From Pseudomonas akapageensis (GTDB lineage Bacteria; Pseudomonadota; Gammaproteobacteria; Pseudomonadales; Pseudomonadaceae): a stretch of DNA of 55,680 nucleotides. The notes beneath the pieces were generated by a model. The model made no database searches, was not told the origin of the DNA, and saw only the letters and a list, made by a program, of their open reading frames with translations. The stretch lies in the NCBI RefSeq assembly GCF_011355085.1, contig NZ_VXCP01000050.1, positions 1 through 55,680 of the forward strand, read 5' to 3'. Shown piece by piece: positions 33,148-42,010 of this stretch. Positions within the stretch are counted from its first letter, which is position 1. Each line of letters starts with the position of its first letter. Made by a program: the position numbers and the translations under genes.

Positions 33148-35046
33148 ATGAAACTACTAGAAGACAACCAACCCACCGACCTCGAACAGATGGTCGGCCT
33201 CAGTCGTCGTGGCTTTATCAGCGCTGGCGCCCTGTGTGGCGCGGCCATGTTCATGGGCGGCAGCTTGCTGAGCCGCAGTGTACTGGCTGCCAGCGTCAGC
33301 GAAGCCAGCCCGTTGCTGGGTTTCCAGGGCATCGCCGCTGCCACCGGCGACACCATCAGCCTGCCATCCGGCTACACCTCTTCGGTACTCATCAGCTGGG
33401 GCCAACCGCTGCACCAGGACGGTCCGGCTTTCGACCCCAGCGGCAATGGCAGCGCCAAGTCCCAGGAACAGCAGTTCGGCGATAACAACGATGGCATGAG
33501 CCTGTTCCCCTTCCCGGATGACGACAACCGGGCGTTGATGGCCATCAACAACGAATACACCAATTACCGCTACCTCTTTGCCCACGGCGGCCAACCGACT
33601 TCCGCCGAAGACGTGCACAAGGCCCAGGCCTGCGAAGGTGTCTCGGTGATCGAAGTGCAGCGCAAGAATGGCCAATGGCAATTCGTTCAGGGCTCGCGCT
33701 ACAACCGCCGAATCCACGGCAATACCCCGATCCGCGTCAGCGGCCCGGCGGCTGGCGATGCCCTGCTCAAGACCGACGCCGACAGCAGCGGTACCCAGGT
33801 GCTCGGCACTTTCCAGAACTGCGCCAACGGCAAGACCCCTTGGGGTACTTACCTGACGTGCGAAGAGAATTTCACCGACTGTTTTGGCAGCAGCGATTCG
33901 GCCCAGGTGTTCGATGCCGCGCAGAAACGTTACGGCGCCTCGGTTGCCAGCAAGGAGATCGGCTGGCATGCGCATGACCCGCGCTTCGACCTGGCCCACA
34001 CCCCCAATGAACTGAATCGCCATGGCTGGGTGGTGGAGATCGACCCCTTCGACCCGCAATCGACACCTGTCAAACGCACAGCCCTGGGTCGTTTCAAACA
34101 TGAAAACGCCGCACTGGCCGAAACCCGCGACGGCCGTGCAGTGGTATACATGGGTGACGATGAGCGCGGTGAGTTCATCTACAAGTTCATCAGCCGTGAC
34201 CGCATCGACCACAACAACCCGAAGGCCAACCGTGACCTGCTCGACCACGGCACCTTGTACGTGGCGCGCTTCGATGCCGGCGATGGCAATCCCGACCACC
34301 CCAAAGGCCAGGGCCAGTGGCTGGAGCTGACCCACGGCAAAGCCGGGCTCGACGCCAGCAACGGCTTTGCCAGCCAGGCCCAGGTCCTGGTCCATGCGCG
34401 CCTGGCGGCCAGCCAGCTGAATGCCACGCGCATGGACCGCCCCGAATGGATCGTGGTCAGCCCCAAGGACGGCCAGGTCTATTGCACCCTGACCAACAAC
34501 GTCAAACGCGGCGAAGACGGCCAACCGGTAGGCGGCCCCAACCCCCGCGAGAAAAACGTCTACGGGCAGATCCTGCGCTGGCGCGAAACGGGCGACGATC
34601 ACGCCGCCATGACTTTCACCTGGGACCTGTTCCTGATCGCCGGCAACCCCAGCGTCCACGCGGGCACACCGAAGGGCGGCTCGGCCAATATTACCCCGCA
34701 GAACATGTTCAACAGCCCAGACGGCCTTGGTTTCGACAAGGATGGACGCCTGTGGATCCTGACCGATGGTGATTTCAGCAACAGCGGCGACTTCGCTGGC
34801 ATGGGCAACAACCAGATGCTCTGCGCGGATCCGGTCAGCGGCGAGATTCGGCGCTTCATGGTCGGACCGGTGGGGTGTGAGGTGACCGGCATCAGCTTTG
34901 CACCCGATCAACGGACGCTGTTCGTGGGGATTCAGCATCCGGGGGAGAATGGTGGGTCGACGTTCCCCGAACACTTGCCAGGCGGCAAGCCGCGGTCTTC
35001 GGTGATTGCGATTCGGCGGGAGGATGGTGGGGTCGTCGGCGCCTGA
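33148..35046 (+). CDS. phoX: PhoX family alkaline phosphatase
   Basis: This 632-residue protein has a twin-arginine signal ('SRRGFISAGALCGAAMF', about residues 26-42), so it is exported folded to the periplasm. The rest is the beta-propeller PhoX (DUF839) family, calcium- and iron-dependent phosphatases that release phosphate from organic esters. The family stretch 'TPWGTYLTCEENFTDCF' is present. A possible Pho box is upstream. Proteins of this family vary in activity, so 'phosphatase' is inferred. Confidence 0.85.
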   Translation: MKLLEDNQPTDLEQMVGLSRRGFISAGALCGAAMFMGGSLLSRSVLAASVSEASPLLGFQGIAAATGDTISLPSGYTSSVLISWGQPLHQDGPAFDPSGNGSAKSQEQQFGDNNDGMSLFPFPDDDNRALMAINNEYTNYRYLFAHGGQPTSAEDVHKAQACEGVSVIEVQRKNGQWQFVQGSRYNRRIHGNTPIRVSGPAAGDALLKTDADSSGTQVLGTFQNCANGKTPWGTYLTCEENFTDCFGSSDSAQVFDAAQKRYGASVASKEIGWHAHDPRFDLAHTPNELNRHGWVVEIDPFDPQSTPVKRTALGRFKHENAALAETRDGRAVVYMGDDERGEFIYKFISRDRIDHNNPKANRDLLDHGTLYVARFDAGDGNPDHPKGQGQWLELTHGKAGLDASNGFASQAQVLVHARLAASQLNATRMDRPEWIVVSPKDGQVYCTLTNNVKRGEDGQPVGGPNPREKNVYGQILRWRETGDDHAAMTFTWDLFLIAGNPSVHAGTPKGGSANITPQNMFNSPDGLGFDKDGRLWILTDGDFSNSGDFAGMGNNQMLCADPVSGEIRRFMVGPVGCEVTGISFAPDQRTLFVGIQHPGENGGSTFPEHLPGGKPRSSVIAIRREDGGVVGA

Positions 35047-35066
35047 CGCCAGGCTTCCCACGCCCA

Positions 35067-35173
35067 CTCGTTCCCACGCTCTGCGTGGGAATGCAGAGCA
35101 AGACGCTCCAGCGTCGCCCGAATGCAACGCGGAGCGTCGCTGGATGCATTCCCACGCAGAGCGTGGGAACGAG
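35067..35173. repeat. Palindromic intergenic repeat, copy 2
   Basis: Same ends (CTCGTTCCCACGCTCTGCGT and reverse complement) as 18453-18563, 107 bp, with its own GACGCTCCAGCGTC internal hairpin. It lies between phoX and srkA. Confidence 0.8.
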
Positions 35174-35257
35174 GCACATGCAGCAACTCCTATACCGCGG
35201 CCATCTGCGCTACCATGGGTGGCCGGACGCGGCAGCCTGCCGCGCGCAGGAGTGAGC

Positions 35258-36232
35258 ATGTCCCACCCTTTTGAAACACTGACACCCGACCTGGTCCTCG
35301 ACGCTGTCGAAAGCATCGGGTTTCTCAGCGATGCCCGCGTGATGGCCCTCAACAGCTACGAGAACCGGGTCTATCAGGTCGGCATCGAAGACGCCGAACC
35401 GCTGATCGCCAAGTTCTATCGCCCCGGCCGCTGGACCAACGAGGCCATCCTCGAAGAACACCAGTTCACCGCCGAACTGGCAGAGTGCGAAGTGCCGGTG
35501 GTCGCCCCCCTTATCCACAACGGCGCCACCCTGTTCGAACACCAGGGCTTTCGCTTCACCCTGTTTCCCCGTCGTGGCGGCCGTGCCCCGGAGCCCGGCA
35601 ACCTGGATCAACTCTATCGCCTCGGGCAACTGCTTGGCCGCCTGCATGCCGTGGGTGCCACCCGCCCCTTCGCACACCGCGAAGCCCTGGGCGTGCAGAA
35701 CTTCGGCCACGACTCGCTGAACACCCTGCTCAAAGGCAACTTCGTACCACGCAGCCTGCTGCCGGCCTACGAATCGGTCGCCCGCGACCTGCTCAAGCGC
35801 GTGGAAGAAATCTACAAGGTCACGCCACACCAGAACATCCGCATGCATGGCGATTGCCACCCCGGCAACATGATGTGCCGCGACGAGATGTTCCATATCG
35901 TCGACCTGGATGACTGCCGCATGGGCCCGGCGGTGCAGGACCTGTGGATGATGCTCGCCGGCGATCGCCAGGAATGCCTGAGCCAGTTGTCCGAACTGAT
36001 GGATGGCTACAGCGAGTTCCACGATTTCGACCCGCGCGAACTGGCCCTGATCGAACCTTTGCGCGCACTGCGCCTGATGCACTACAGCGCCTGGCTGGCA
36101 CGGCGCTGGGACGATCCGGCATTCCCGCGCAGCTTCAGCTGGTTCGGCTCCGAACGCTATTGGGGTGACCAAGTGCTGGCGTTGCGCGAGCAACTGGCGG
36201 CTCTCAATGAAGAGCCATTGAAACTGTTCTAA
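35258..36232 (+). CDS. srkA: Stress response kinase A (YihE/RdoA type)
   Basis: This 324-residue protein kinase-like enzyme of the choline kinase fold has the catalytic loop 'MHGDCHPGNMMC' and metal-binding 'VDLDDC'. SrkA in E. coli is a Ser/Thr kinase that limits stress-induced death. I chose the ATG at 35258, which has CAGGAG upstream and the normal length. It lies upstream of rarD with a 60-bp gap. Confidence 0.88.
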   Translation: MSHPFETLTPDLVLDAVESIGFLSDARVMALNSYENRVYQVGIEDAEPLIAKFYRPGRWTNEAILEEHQFTAELAECEVPVVAPLIHNGATLFEHQGFRFTLFPRRGGRAPEPGNLDQLYRLGQLLGRLHAVGATRPFAHREALGVQNFGHDSLNTLLKGNFVPRSLLPAYESVARDLLKRVEEIYKVTPHQNIRMHGDCHPGNMMCRDEMFHIVDLDDCRMGPAVQDLWMMLAGDRQECLSQLSELMDGYSEFHDFDPRELALIEPLRALRLMHYSAWLARRWDDPAFPRSFSWFGSERYWGDQVLALREQLAALNEEPLKLF

Positions 36233-36292
36233 AGCGCACGCCCCTCTACAATACGCTGTGTTTTTAGTTAGCTGCCTAAGCAAGGACTCTGC

Positions 36293-37180
36293 ATGCAAGC
36301 CGCCAACCCGCGTCGCGGGTATATCCTGGGCCTTACCGCCTACATCATCTGGGGACTGTTCCCGATTTACTTCAAAGCCATCGCAGCGGTACCCGCGGTG
36401 GAAATCATCGTCCACCGCGTACTGTGGTCGGCACTGTTCGGCTCACTCCTGCTGCTGTTCTGGAAGCACCCCGGCTGGTGGCGAGAACTGCGCGACAATC
36501 CACGCCGTCTGGCGATCCTGGCGCTCAGTGGAACGCTCATCGCCAGCAACTGGCTGGTGTATGTCTGGGCGGTGAACAACGGGCGCATGGTCGAGGCCAG
36601 CCTGGGCTACTACATCAACCCGCTGGTGAACGTCCTGCTCGGCATGTTGCTGCTGGGAGAACGACTGCGGCGCCTGCAATGGGCGGCGGTCGCCCTGGCC
36701 GCCATCGGGGTGGCGCAGCAGGTCTGGCACGTTGGCAGCCTGCCTTGGGTCTCGCTGGTGCTGGCCCTTACCTTTGGCTTCTACGGTCTGATCCGCAAGC
36801 AGGCGCCGGTCGCCGCACTGCCCGGCCTGGTGGTGGAAACCTGGATGCTGGTACCCCTGGCGATAGGCTGGATGCTGTTGAACCCCTTGGCGGCCAGCGC
36901 TCAGCCCGAGTTCTATACCAACACCCAGGCACTCTGGTTGATAGCAGCCGGGCCTATCACCCTGGTGCCGCTGGTCAGCTTCAACGCCGCTGCGCGCCAT
37001 TTGCCCTACACGACTCTGGGCTTTCTGCAGTACCTGGCGCCGACGCTGGTTCTACTGCAAGCGGTACTGCTGTTCGGTGAGCATCTGTCTTCCAGCACCC
37101 TGGTTGCCTTCATGTTTATCTGGGCAGGCCTTGCACTCTACAGCGTCGATATATGGCTGAGCCTGCGCCGGCGCAGCTGA
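36293..37180 (+). CDS. rarD: RarD, EamA-type membrane transporter
   Basis: This 295-residue inner-membrane protein has ten likely membrane helices and two EamA repeats. The start 'GYILGLTAYIIWGLFPIYFK' and the 'HRVLWSALFG' and 'GYYINPLVNVLLG' blocks are typical of RarD. The substrate is unknown in this family. It is followed by a hairpin and a region with DnaA boxes. Confidence 0.9.
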   Translation: MQAANPRRGYILGLTAYIIWGLFPIYFKAIAAVPAVEIIVHRVLWSALFGSLLLLFWKHPGWWRELRDNPRRLAILALSGTLIASNWLVYVWAVNNGRMVEASLGYYINPLVNVLLGMLLLGERLRRLQWAAVALAAIGVAQQVWHVGSLPWVSLVLALTFGFYGLIRKQAPVAALPGLVVETWMLVPLAIGWMLLNPLAASAQPEFYTNTQALWLIAAGPITLVPLVSFNAAARHLPYTTLGFLQYLAPTLVLLQAVLLFGEHLSSSTLVAFMFIWAGLALYSVDIWLSLRRRS

Positions 37181-37203
37181 TCAAAAAACGCACAAACCTC
37201 TAC

Positions 37204-37224
37204 AGGCCACGTCAATCGTGGCCT
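37204..37224. terminator. Hairpin after rarD
   Basis: AGGCCACG pairs with CGTGGCCT around a 5-base loop. There is no T-run on the plus side; a weak T-rich stretch follows on the minus side. It is a possible terminator for either flanking gene. Confidence 0.5.
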
Positions 37225-37243
37225 GCAGCGCTATCTCCCAAGG

Positions 37244-37364
37244 TTATCCACAACTTGATCCACGCGGTTTGTGCACAAGCCCTTGAAACTGCTCGTTTTT
37301 TGCTCATAACTTGGAAAGCCGCGGCCGGCTTGGCTCTGCGCCGGGTCTCCCCAGCTTATCCACA
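37244..37364. promoter_or_regulatory. Two perfect DnaA boxes in the rarD-gcvR gap
   Basis: TTATCCACA occurs at 37244-37252 and 37356-37364, in the same orientation, 112 bp start to start. The gap also has TTGTGCACA and repeated TAACTTGG/CCAAGTTA words. The site could bind DnaA. Its role is unknown. Confidence 0.6.
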
Positions 37365-37397
37365 GGCACATCCAAGTTAATAAGGGATAACTTGGTG

Positions 37398-37913
37398 CTA
37401 CTCGGTACGCAGCACCAATTCGACCATCAGATCATCAGCGAGCTCTTCAAGGCGCGCCTGCAATTGCTCCAGCGGCAGGGTCAAAGGCACGGCAAGAATC
37501 GCATCGGCATGGAACAGTGGCTCACTGCTCATCGGTGCCGGGCGAACTTCCGTGGTCAAGCGCTCCAGGTTCACGCCCTGCTCGCTCAACAGCCGGGTGA
37601 TATCGCGCACAATACCTGGCCGGTCATTGCCGACCAGCTCCATGGCAATGGGTTTCCAGGTGCAGGAATCCTCCATACCGATATTGGAGATCACCACACG
37701 TATCCCTTGCTCTGCTAGTTTCTTCAAGGCCCCGACCAGTTCATCGTAGGACTCGGCGGGCACCGCCACCCGCACGATCCCGGCGAATTGTCCCGCCATG
37801 CGCGATACGCGGCTCTCCATCCAGTTGCCGTTATTCTCGGCAATGCATTGTGCAATCCGTTCGACCTGACCGGCTTTGTCCGGGGCGAATACTGTCAATA
37901 CCAAATCATCCAC
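37398..37913 (-). CDS. GcvR-like ACT-domain regulator
   Basis: This 171-residue protein has two ACT domains ('LVLTVFAPDKAGQVERIAQC' and 'IAMELVGNDRPGIVRDITRL'), as in GcvR, the glycine cleavage system antiactivator. I chose a GTG at 37913 over the longer frame to 37991. A TATACT (37976-37971, minus) lies just downstream of that longer start, so the longer start would precede transcription. AGAGG is also found upstream of the GTG. No gcv genes are adjacent. Confidence 0.75.
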   Translation of the reverse strand: MDDLVLTVFAPDKAGQVERIAQCIAENNGNWMESRVSRMAGQFAGIVRVAVPAESYDELVGALKKLAEQGIRVVISNIGMEDSCTWKPIAMELVGNDRPGIVRDITRLLSEQGVNLERLTTEVRPAPMSSEPLFHADAILAVPLTLPLEQLQARLEELADDLMVELVLRTE

Positions 37914-38011
37914 ACTGCTGCCCTCTACTTGTTGCCCGCATTGCGCTGCGAAAACGCCGGGGATCGGGAAAGTATAGGCAAGGCGCGGCAACCTGCCGCA
38001 GACGCCCCGAA

Positions 38012-38043
38012 AGATAAATCGTGTACTGTTTTAAGATTTATCT
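38012..38043. promoter_or_regulatory. Perfect 9-bp inverted repeat AGATAAATC
   Basis: AGATAAATC (38012-38020) and GATTTATCT (38035-38043) are exact reverse complements 14 bases apart. It may be an operator between the divergent gcvR-like gene and glcB, but no factor is known to me for it. Confidence 0.5.
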
Positions 38044-38153
38044 GGAACAATCTACCGTTTTTTTGAGAACATAAGTCTCCTCGCCGTGACCGCACAGCTC
38101 ATGCCGGTCGCGGAACGACGTATTTAGTCTGATTTTCACAACCGCATCTCATC

Positions 38154-38181
38154 ATGTAGTATGCCGCAGCGCGGACTACAT
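38154..38181. promoter_or_regulatory. 7-bp inverted repeat ATGTAGT / ACTACAT
   Basis: ATGTAGT and ACTACAT are 14 bases apart, 170 bp before glcB. Possible regulator site (a GntR-type GlcC is one candidate); evidence is only the symmetry. Confidence 0.4.
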
Positions 38182-38352
38182 AATGTTGCATCGATGTCTG
38201 CCAAGGCGCCTGTGAAAACATGGAAAGCCCCGCCAGCAAGCGCTGGCAGGCGAGCCCAGCCGCCCGCAAGGGCATGTTCTGGTACCGTGTTTAGAGAAGC
38301 GCTACAGGCTTTAAATAGAAGAGCTGAATAGCTGAGCAGAGTGAGGCAAGCA

Positions 38353-40530
38353 ATGACTGAACACGTTCAAGTCGGTGGCCTTCAGGTCGCCAAAGTCCTG
38401 TTCGACTTCGTGAATAACGAAGCCATTCCTGGAACTGGCGTAACCGCCGAACAGTTCTGGGCGGGCGCGGAAAAGATCATCAACGACCTCGCTCCGAAGA
38501 ACAAAGCGCTGCTGGCCAAGCGTGACGACCTGCAGGTGCGAATCGACGCCTGGCACCAGGCCCGTCAAGGGCAGGCCCATGACGCAACGGCTTATAAGGC
38601 CTTCCTGCAAGAAATCGGATATCTGCTGCCAGAAGCGGCGGATTTCCAGGCTACGACGCAAAACGTCGACGACGAAATCGCTCGCATGGCCGGCCCGCAG
38701 CTGGTCGTGCCGGTCATGAATGCCCGTTTCGCCCTCAACGCTTCCAATGCGCGTTGGGGTTCGCTGTATGACGCCCTGTACGGCACCGACGCCATCAGCG
38801 AAGAAGGCGGCGCGGAAAAAGGCAAAGGCTACAACCCGGTACGTGGCAACAAGGTCATCGCCTTCGCCCGTGCCTTCCTCGACGAAGCCGTGCCACTGGC
38901 TGCCGGCTCCCATGTCGACTCCACCGGCTACAAGATCGTCGACGGCAAGTTGGTGGTCAGCCTCAAGGGTGGCAGTAACTCGGGCCTGCGCAACGATGCC
39001 CAGCTGATCGCCTTCAAGGGTGACGCACAAGCACCGACCGCCATCCTGTTGAAGAACAACGGTCTGCACTTCGAAATCCAGATCGATGCCTCAAGCCCGA
39101 TCGGCCGCACCGATCCGGCCGGCGTCACCGACCTGCTGATGGAAGCAGCGCTGACCACCATCATGGACTGCGAAGACTCCGTGGCGGCTGTCGACGCCGA
39201 CGACAAGGTAGTGATCTACCGCAACTGGCTCGGCCTGATGAAGGGCGATCTGGCTGAATCGGTGTCCAAGGGTGGCGAAACCTTTACCCGCACCATGAAC
39301 CCGGACCGCACCTACACCGCCCTCGACGGTAGCGAACTGAGCCTGCACGGCCGTTCTCTGCTGTTCGTGCGCAACGTCGGTCACCTGATGACCATCGATG
39401 CCATCCTCGACGGCCAGGGCAATGAAGTGCCGGAAGGTATTCTCGACGGCCTGGTCACCAGCCTGTCGGCGATCCACAGCCTCAATGGCAATACCGTGCG
39501 CAAGAACAGCCGCACCGGTTCGGTCTACATCGTCAAACCGAAAATGCACGGCCCGGAAGAAGCGGCGTTCACCAACGAGCTGTTTGGCCGCGTCGAAGAC
39601 GTCCTGGGCTTGCCGCGCAACACGCTGAAAGTCGGGATCATGGACGAAGAGCGCCGTACCACGGTCAACCTCAAGGCCTGCATCAAGGCGGCCAGCGAGC
39701 GCGTGGTGTTCATCAACACCGGTTTCCTGGATCGCACCGGCGACGAAATCCACACTTCCATGGAAGCCGGCGCCGTGGTGCGCAAGGCCGCCATGAAAGC
39801 CGAGAAGTGGATCGGCGCCTACGAGAACTGGAACGTCGACATCGGCCTGAGCACCGGCCTGCAAGGTCGCGCCCAGATCGGTAAAGGCATGTGGGCCATG
39901 CCGGACCTGATGGCTGCCATGCTCGAACAGAAGATCGCCCACCCTCTGGCCGGTGCCAACACCGCCTGGGTACCGTCGCCAACGGCAGCCGCCCTGCACG
40001 CCCTGCACTATCACAAGGTCGATGTGTTCGCCCGCCAGGCCGAGTTGGCCAAGCGCGAGCGCGCTTCGGTCGATGACATTCTGACCATCCCTCTGGCCGC
40101 CAACACCAACTGGTCGGCCGAAGAGATCCAGAACGAACTGGACAACAACGCCCAGGGCATCCTGGGTTATGTGGTGCGCTGGATCGACCAGGGTGTTGGT
40201 TGCTCGAAAGTGCCGGACATCAATGACGTCGGCTTGATGGAAGACCGCGCTACTCTGCGCATTTCCAGCCAGCTGCTGGCCAACTGGCTGCGTCACGGGA
40301 TCGTCACCGAAGAGCAAGTGCTGCAAAGCCTCAAGCGCATGGCGCCAGTGGTCGACCGGCAGAACGCCAACGACCCACTGTACCGTCCGCTGGCCCCCGA
40401 TTTCGACAGCAACATCGCCTTCCAGGCGGCGGTCGAACTGGTGGTTGAAGGTACCAAGCAACCGAACGGCTACACCGAGCCGGTGCTGCACCGTCGTCGT
40501 CGTGAGTTCAAGGCGAAGAACGGTTTGTAA
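38353..40530 (+). CDS. glcB: Malate synthase G
   Basis: This 725-residue monomeric malate synthase condenses glyoxylate with acetyl-CoA to malate. The TIM-barrel signature is seen in 'ALTTIMDCEDSVAAVDADDK' and 'MDEERRTTVNLKA', and the length is typical of the G isoform. I chose the ATG at 38353 (SD GAGG); a GTG at 38341 is in frame. It stands alone between the gcvR-like gene and a strong terminator. Confidence 0.96.
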   Translation: MTEHVQVGGLQVAKVLFDFVNNEAIPGTGVTAEQFWAGAEKIINDLAPKNKALLAKRDDLQVRIDAWHQARQGQAHDATAYKAFLQEIGYLLPEAADFQATTQNVDDEIARMAGPQLVVPVMNARFALNASNARWGSLYDALYGTDAISEEGGAEKGKGYNPVRGNKVIAFARAFLDEAVPLAAGSHVDSTGYKIVDGKLVVSLKGGSNSGLRNDAQLIAFKGDAQAPTAILLKNNGLHFEIQIDASSPIGRTDPAGVTDLLMEAALTTIMDCEDSVAAVDADDKVVIYRNWLGLMKGDLAESVSKGGETFTRTMNPDRTYTALDGSELSLHGRSLLFVRNVGHLMTIDAILDGQGNEVPEGILDGLVTSLSAIHSLNGNTVRKNSRTGSVYIVKPKMHGPEEAAFTNELFGRVEDVLGLPRNTLKVGIMDEERRTTVNLKACIKAASERVVFINTGFLDRTGDEIHTSMEAGAVVRKAAMKAEKWIGAYENWNVDIGLSTGLQGRAQIGKGMWAMPDLMAAMLEQKIAHPLAGANTAWVPSPTAAALHALHYHKVDVFARQAELAKRERASVDDILTIPLAANTNWSAEEIQNELDNNAQGILGYVVRWIDQGVGCSKVPDINDVGLMEDRATLRISSQLLANWLRHGIVTEEQVLQSLKRMAPVVDRQNANDPLYRPLAPDFDSNIAFQAAVELVVEGTKQPNGYTEPVLHRRRREFKAKNGL

Positions 40531-40546
40531 GGCGTAAAAACAAAAA

Positions 40547-40577
40547 GCCCCGGTCGCAGGACCGGGGCTTTTTTTTT
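40547..40577 (+). terminator. Strong terminator of glcB
   Basis: GCCCCGGTC pairs with GACCGGGGC around GCAG, with AAAAA before and nine T after. Confidence 0.95.
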
Positions 40578-40582
40578 GGCTT

Positions 40583-40694
40583 CTCGTTCCCACGCTCTGC
40601 GTGGGAATGCATCCCGTGACACTCTGCGTCACGCTCCGGGAAGTCGACGCTGGAGCGTCTTGCTCTGCATTCCCACGCGGAGCGTGGGAACGAG
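40583..40694. repeat. Palindromic intergenic repeat, copy 3
   Basis: Same ends as copies 1 and 2; 112 bp. It lies between the glcB terminator and DUF6124 copy 2. Confidence 0.8.
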
Positions 40695-40707
40695 GGTTCG
40701 GCGTTGG

Positions 40708-41004
40708 TCAGCGAGCGCCGGGGTGGTCCAATACCGCACCAATCAACGCCTGCGCTGCATCCAGCTGGTGAAACAACCCGAGCACCAGCGCTTTGTCATT
40801 CAGGTGCAGATGATCGACCACATCCCAGGCTGTGGCTTCAGCGCATTCGATCAGGGTCGTGGCATGGGCCAGGGCGTCTTCGACCGGAATGCCGCCGCGT
40901 ACCGTGAGCATGGGCTGACCATTGCTGTCGACGGTGCCGAAGGGCTTTTCGATGGTGAAACGTGTGGGAGTTGAAGCAGGTGGATCGGGGACGATTTTTA
41001 TCAT
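40708..41004 (-). CDS. DUF6124 (DUF3077-type) family protein, copy 2
   Basis: This 98-residue paralogue of the protein at 7413-7706 shares 'MIKI.PDPP' at the start, 'CAEAT.WD..+HL.+NDKAL' in the core and an Ala/Leu-rich C-terminus. The function is unknown. Its leader (41005-41236) has the same architecture as that of copy 1. The SD (41015-41010, minus) is complementary to AGCTCC at 41030-41025. Confidence 0.8.
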   Translation of the reverse strand: MIKIVPDPPASTPTRFTIEKPFGTVDSNGQPMLTVRGGIPVEDALAHATTLIECAEATAWDVVDHLHLNDKALVLGLFHQLDAAQALIGAVLDHPGAR

Positions 41005-41236
41005 GGAGTAGCTCCTTCTGCTGTGGAGCTGCCACGTTCGTTACCAAGCGAATGGGTGGCAGCTGTACGCAGGTTGGTAAACCGGGGCAAAAGGAACCCG
41101 GCAGGACCGAAGCCCTCCCGCGCACAGCCACCATAAACCTTGCAGTCGACGTAAAAAACGCCATGCAATGAATTTGGGGCGCTATGCGCCTTTTGCAGAT
41201 CGGATTACCAAGCCCGGTCGTTGAATCGGCAACGAC
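41005..41236 (-). ncRNA. Structured leader of DUF6124 copy 2, C4-antisense-like
   Basis: In minus-strand order: hairpin GTCGTTG/CAACGAC (41236-41217); segment A TTGGTAATCCG (41211-41201); GGCGC hairpin (41190-41178); closing stem 41132-41117 with 41073-41058 holding hairpins 41116-41103 and 41101-41082; segment A' CGGTTTACCAA (41084-41074); a second A TTGGTAACG (41047-41039); GTGGCAGC (41035-41028), which pairs perfectly with GCTGCCAC in the 3' strand of the closing stem (41063-41056); and AGCTCC opposite the SD. The helices match copy 1 despite base changes on both sides. Confidence 0.7.
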
Positions 41237-41242
41237 TGGGCA

Positions 41243-41271
41243 AGACTAGCCATCTGAAAATTCAGGCGCAA
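41243..41271 (-). promoter_or_regulatory. Promoter of the DUF6124 copy 2 leader
   Basis: On the minus strand TTGCGC (41271-41266), a 17-base spacer and TAGTCT (41248-41243) precede the first hairpin by 6 bases, exactly as for copy 1. Confidence 0.65.
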
Positions 41272-41331
41272 CAGCGTTCAAGGCTGACTGATTATGCTTG
41301 GGAAATGTCGCTCAAGAAATAAAGAATTTGC

Positions 41332-41784
41332 CTACAGCGAGGAATCGAGCCCCAGCTCCTGCCGAGCCAATTTGATCAGTTGCTGCGGATCAATCGGCTT
41401 GAGCAGAAAATCGACCACATTCAAATGCATGGCCTCGATGGCATCTCGAACTCCCGCATCACCGGAAATGATCACGATGGGCAAACTTGCCCGATCCGAT
41501 TCGCGTATCTGGCGAATCAAGTCCAGACCATCGACCGGTCCCATGCGCAGATCGGTAATGACCAGCCCGATGGCTTTGTTGGTGGCCACTGAGTTCAAGG
41601 CCTCCTCCGCACTTTTGGCGGTCAGGCACTGGATGCCATGAAGCTGAAGAATCTCGGCCAGTAACTCGCGGGTCGCCTTGTCATCTTCGACGATCAAGGC
41701 TTTCTGGGGGGGCAGCTCGGGTTCCTGCATGACGGCATTGATAGCTTCACGCTCGGCGTCACTCAAAATATCGTGGTCTGACAT
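41332..41784 (-). CDS. Single-domain response regulator
   Basis: This 150-residue CheY-like receiver has acidic residues Glu33, Asp34, Asp35 ('VEDD'), phosphorylated Asp78 in 'VITDLRMG' and Lys129 in 'LLKPID'. The N-terminal 27 residues are a non-receiver extension. There is no output domain and no kinase beside it. I chose the ATG at 41784 with AGAAGG upstream; the much longer frame is unlikely. It is divergent from the cNMP/CBS gene. Confidence 0.85.
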   Translation of the reverse strand: MSDHDILSDAEREAINAVMQEPELPPQKALIVEDDKATRELLAEILQLHGIQCLTAKSAEEALNSVATNKAIGLVITDLRMGPVDGLDLIRQIRESDRASLPIVIISGDAGVRDAIEAMHLNVVDFLLKPIDPQQLIKLARQELGLDSSL

Positions 41785-42010
41785 AACCTTCTCATTCTCA
41801 ACGCCCCTGTCCACTGCCCTCTCCTTGAGTTCAGACCGCATTGCTACATGTTTCAACCCGCACTTCGTCGGTTCATCCGAAAAGTTGGATCCATGATGCT
41901 CAAGGCGCTCGCCTGTTTGAAGTGTTTTTTTAGACTTACGTCCAATGGGCACTCGCGGGCAGGCGGCCGACCATGGAGATCGATAAAAACAAACCGATAA
42001 AAGTGCGGTC

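Larger units (their letters stand above)
37992..38352. other. Intergenic region before glcB
   Basis: It contains no gene. It holds two clear inverted repeats (listed next) and a small REP-like hairpin near 38236-38255. The glcB promoter must lie here but no clean -35/-10 pair was found, which suits an activator-driven promoter. Confidence 0.45.

Noticed and set aside
33157..35352. 731-codon antisense frame over phoX
   Set aside because: It runs through a palindromic repeat and mirrors phoX; no recognisable domain.
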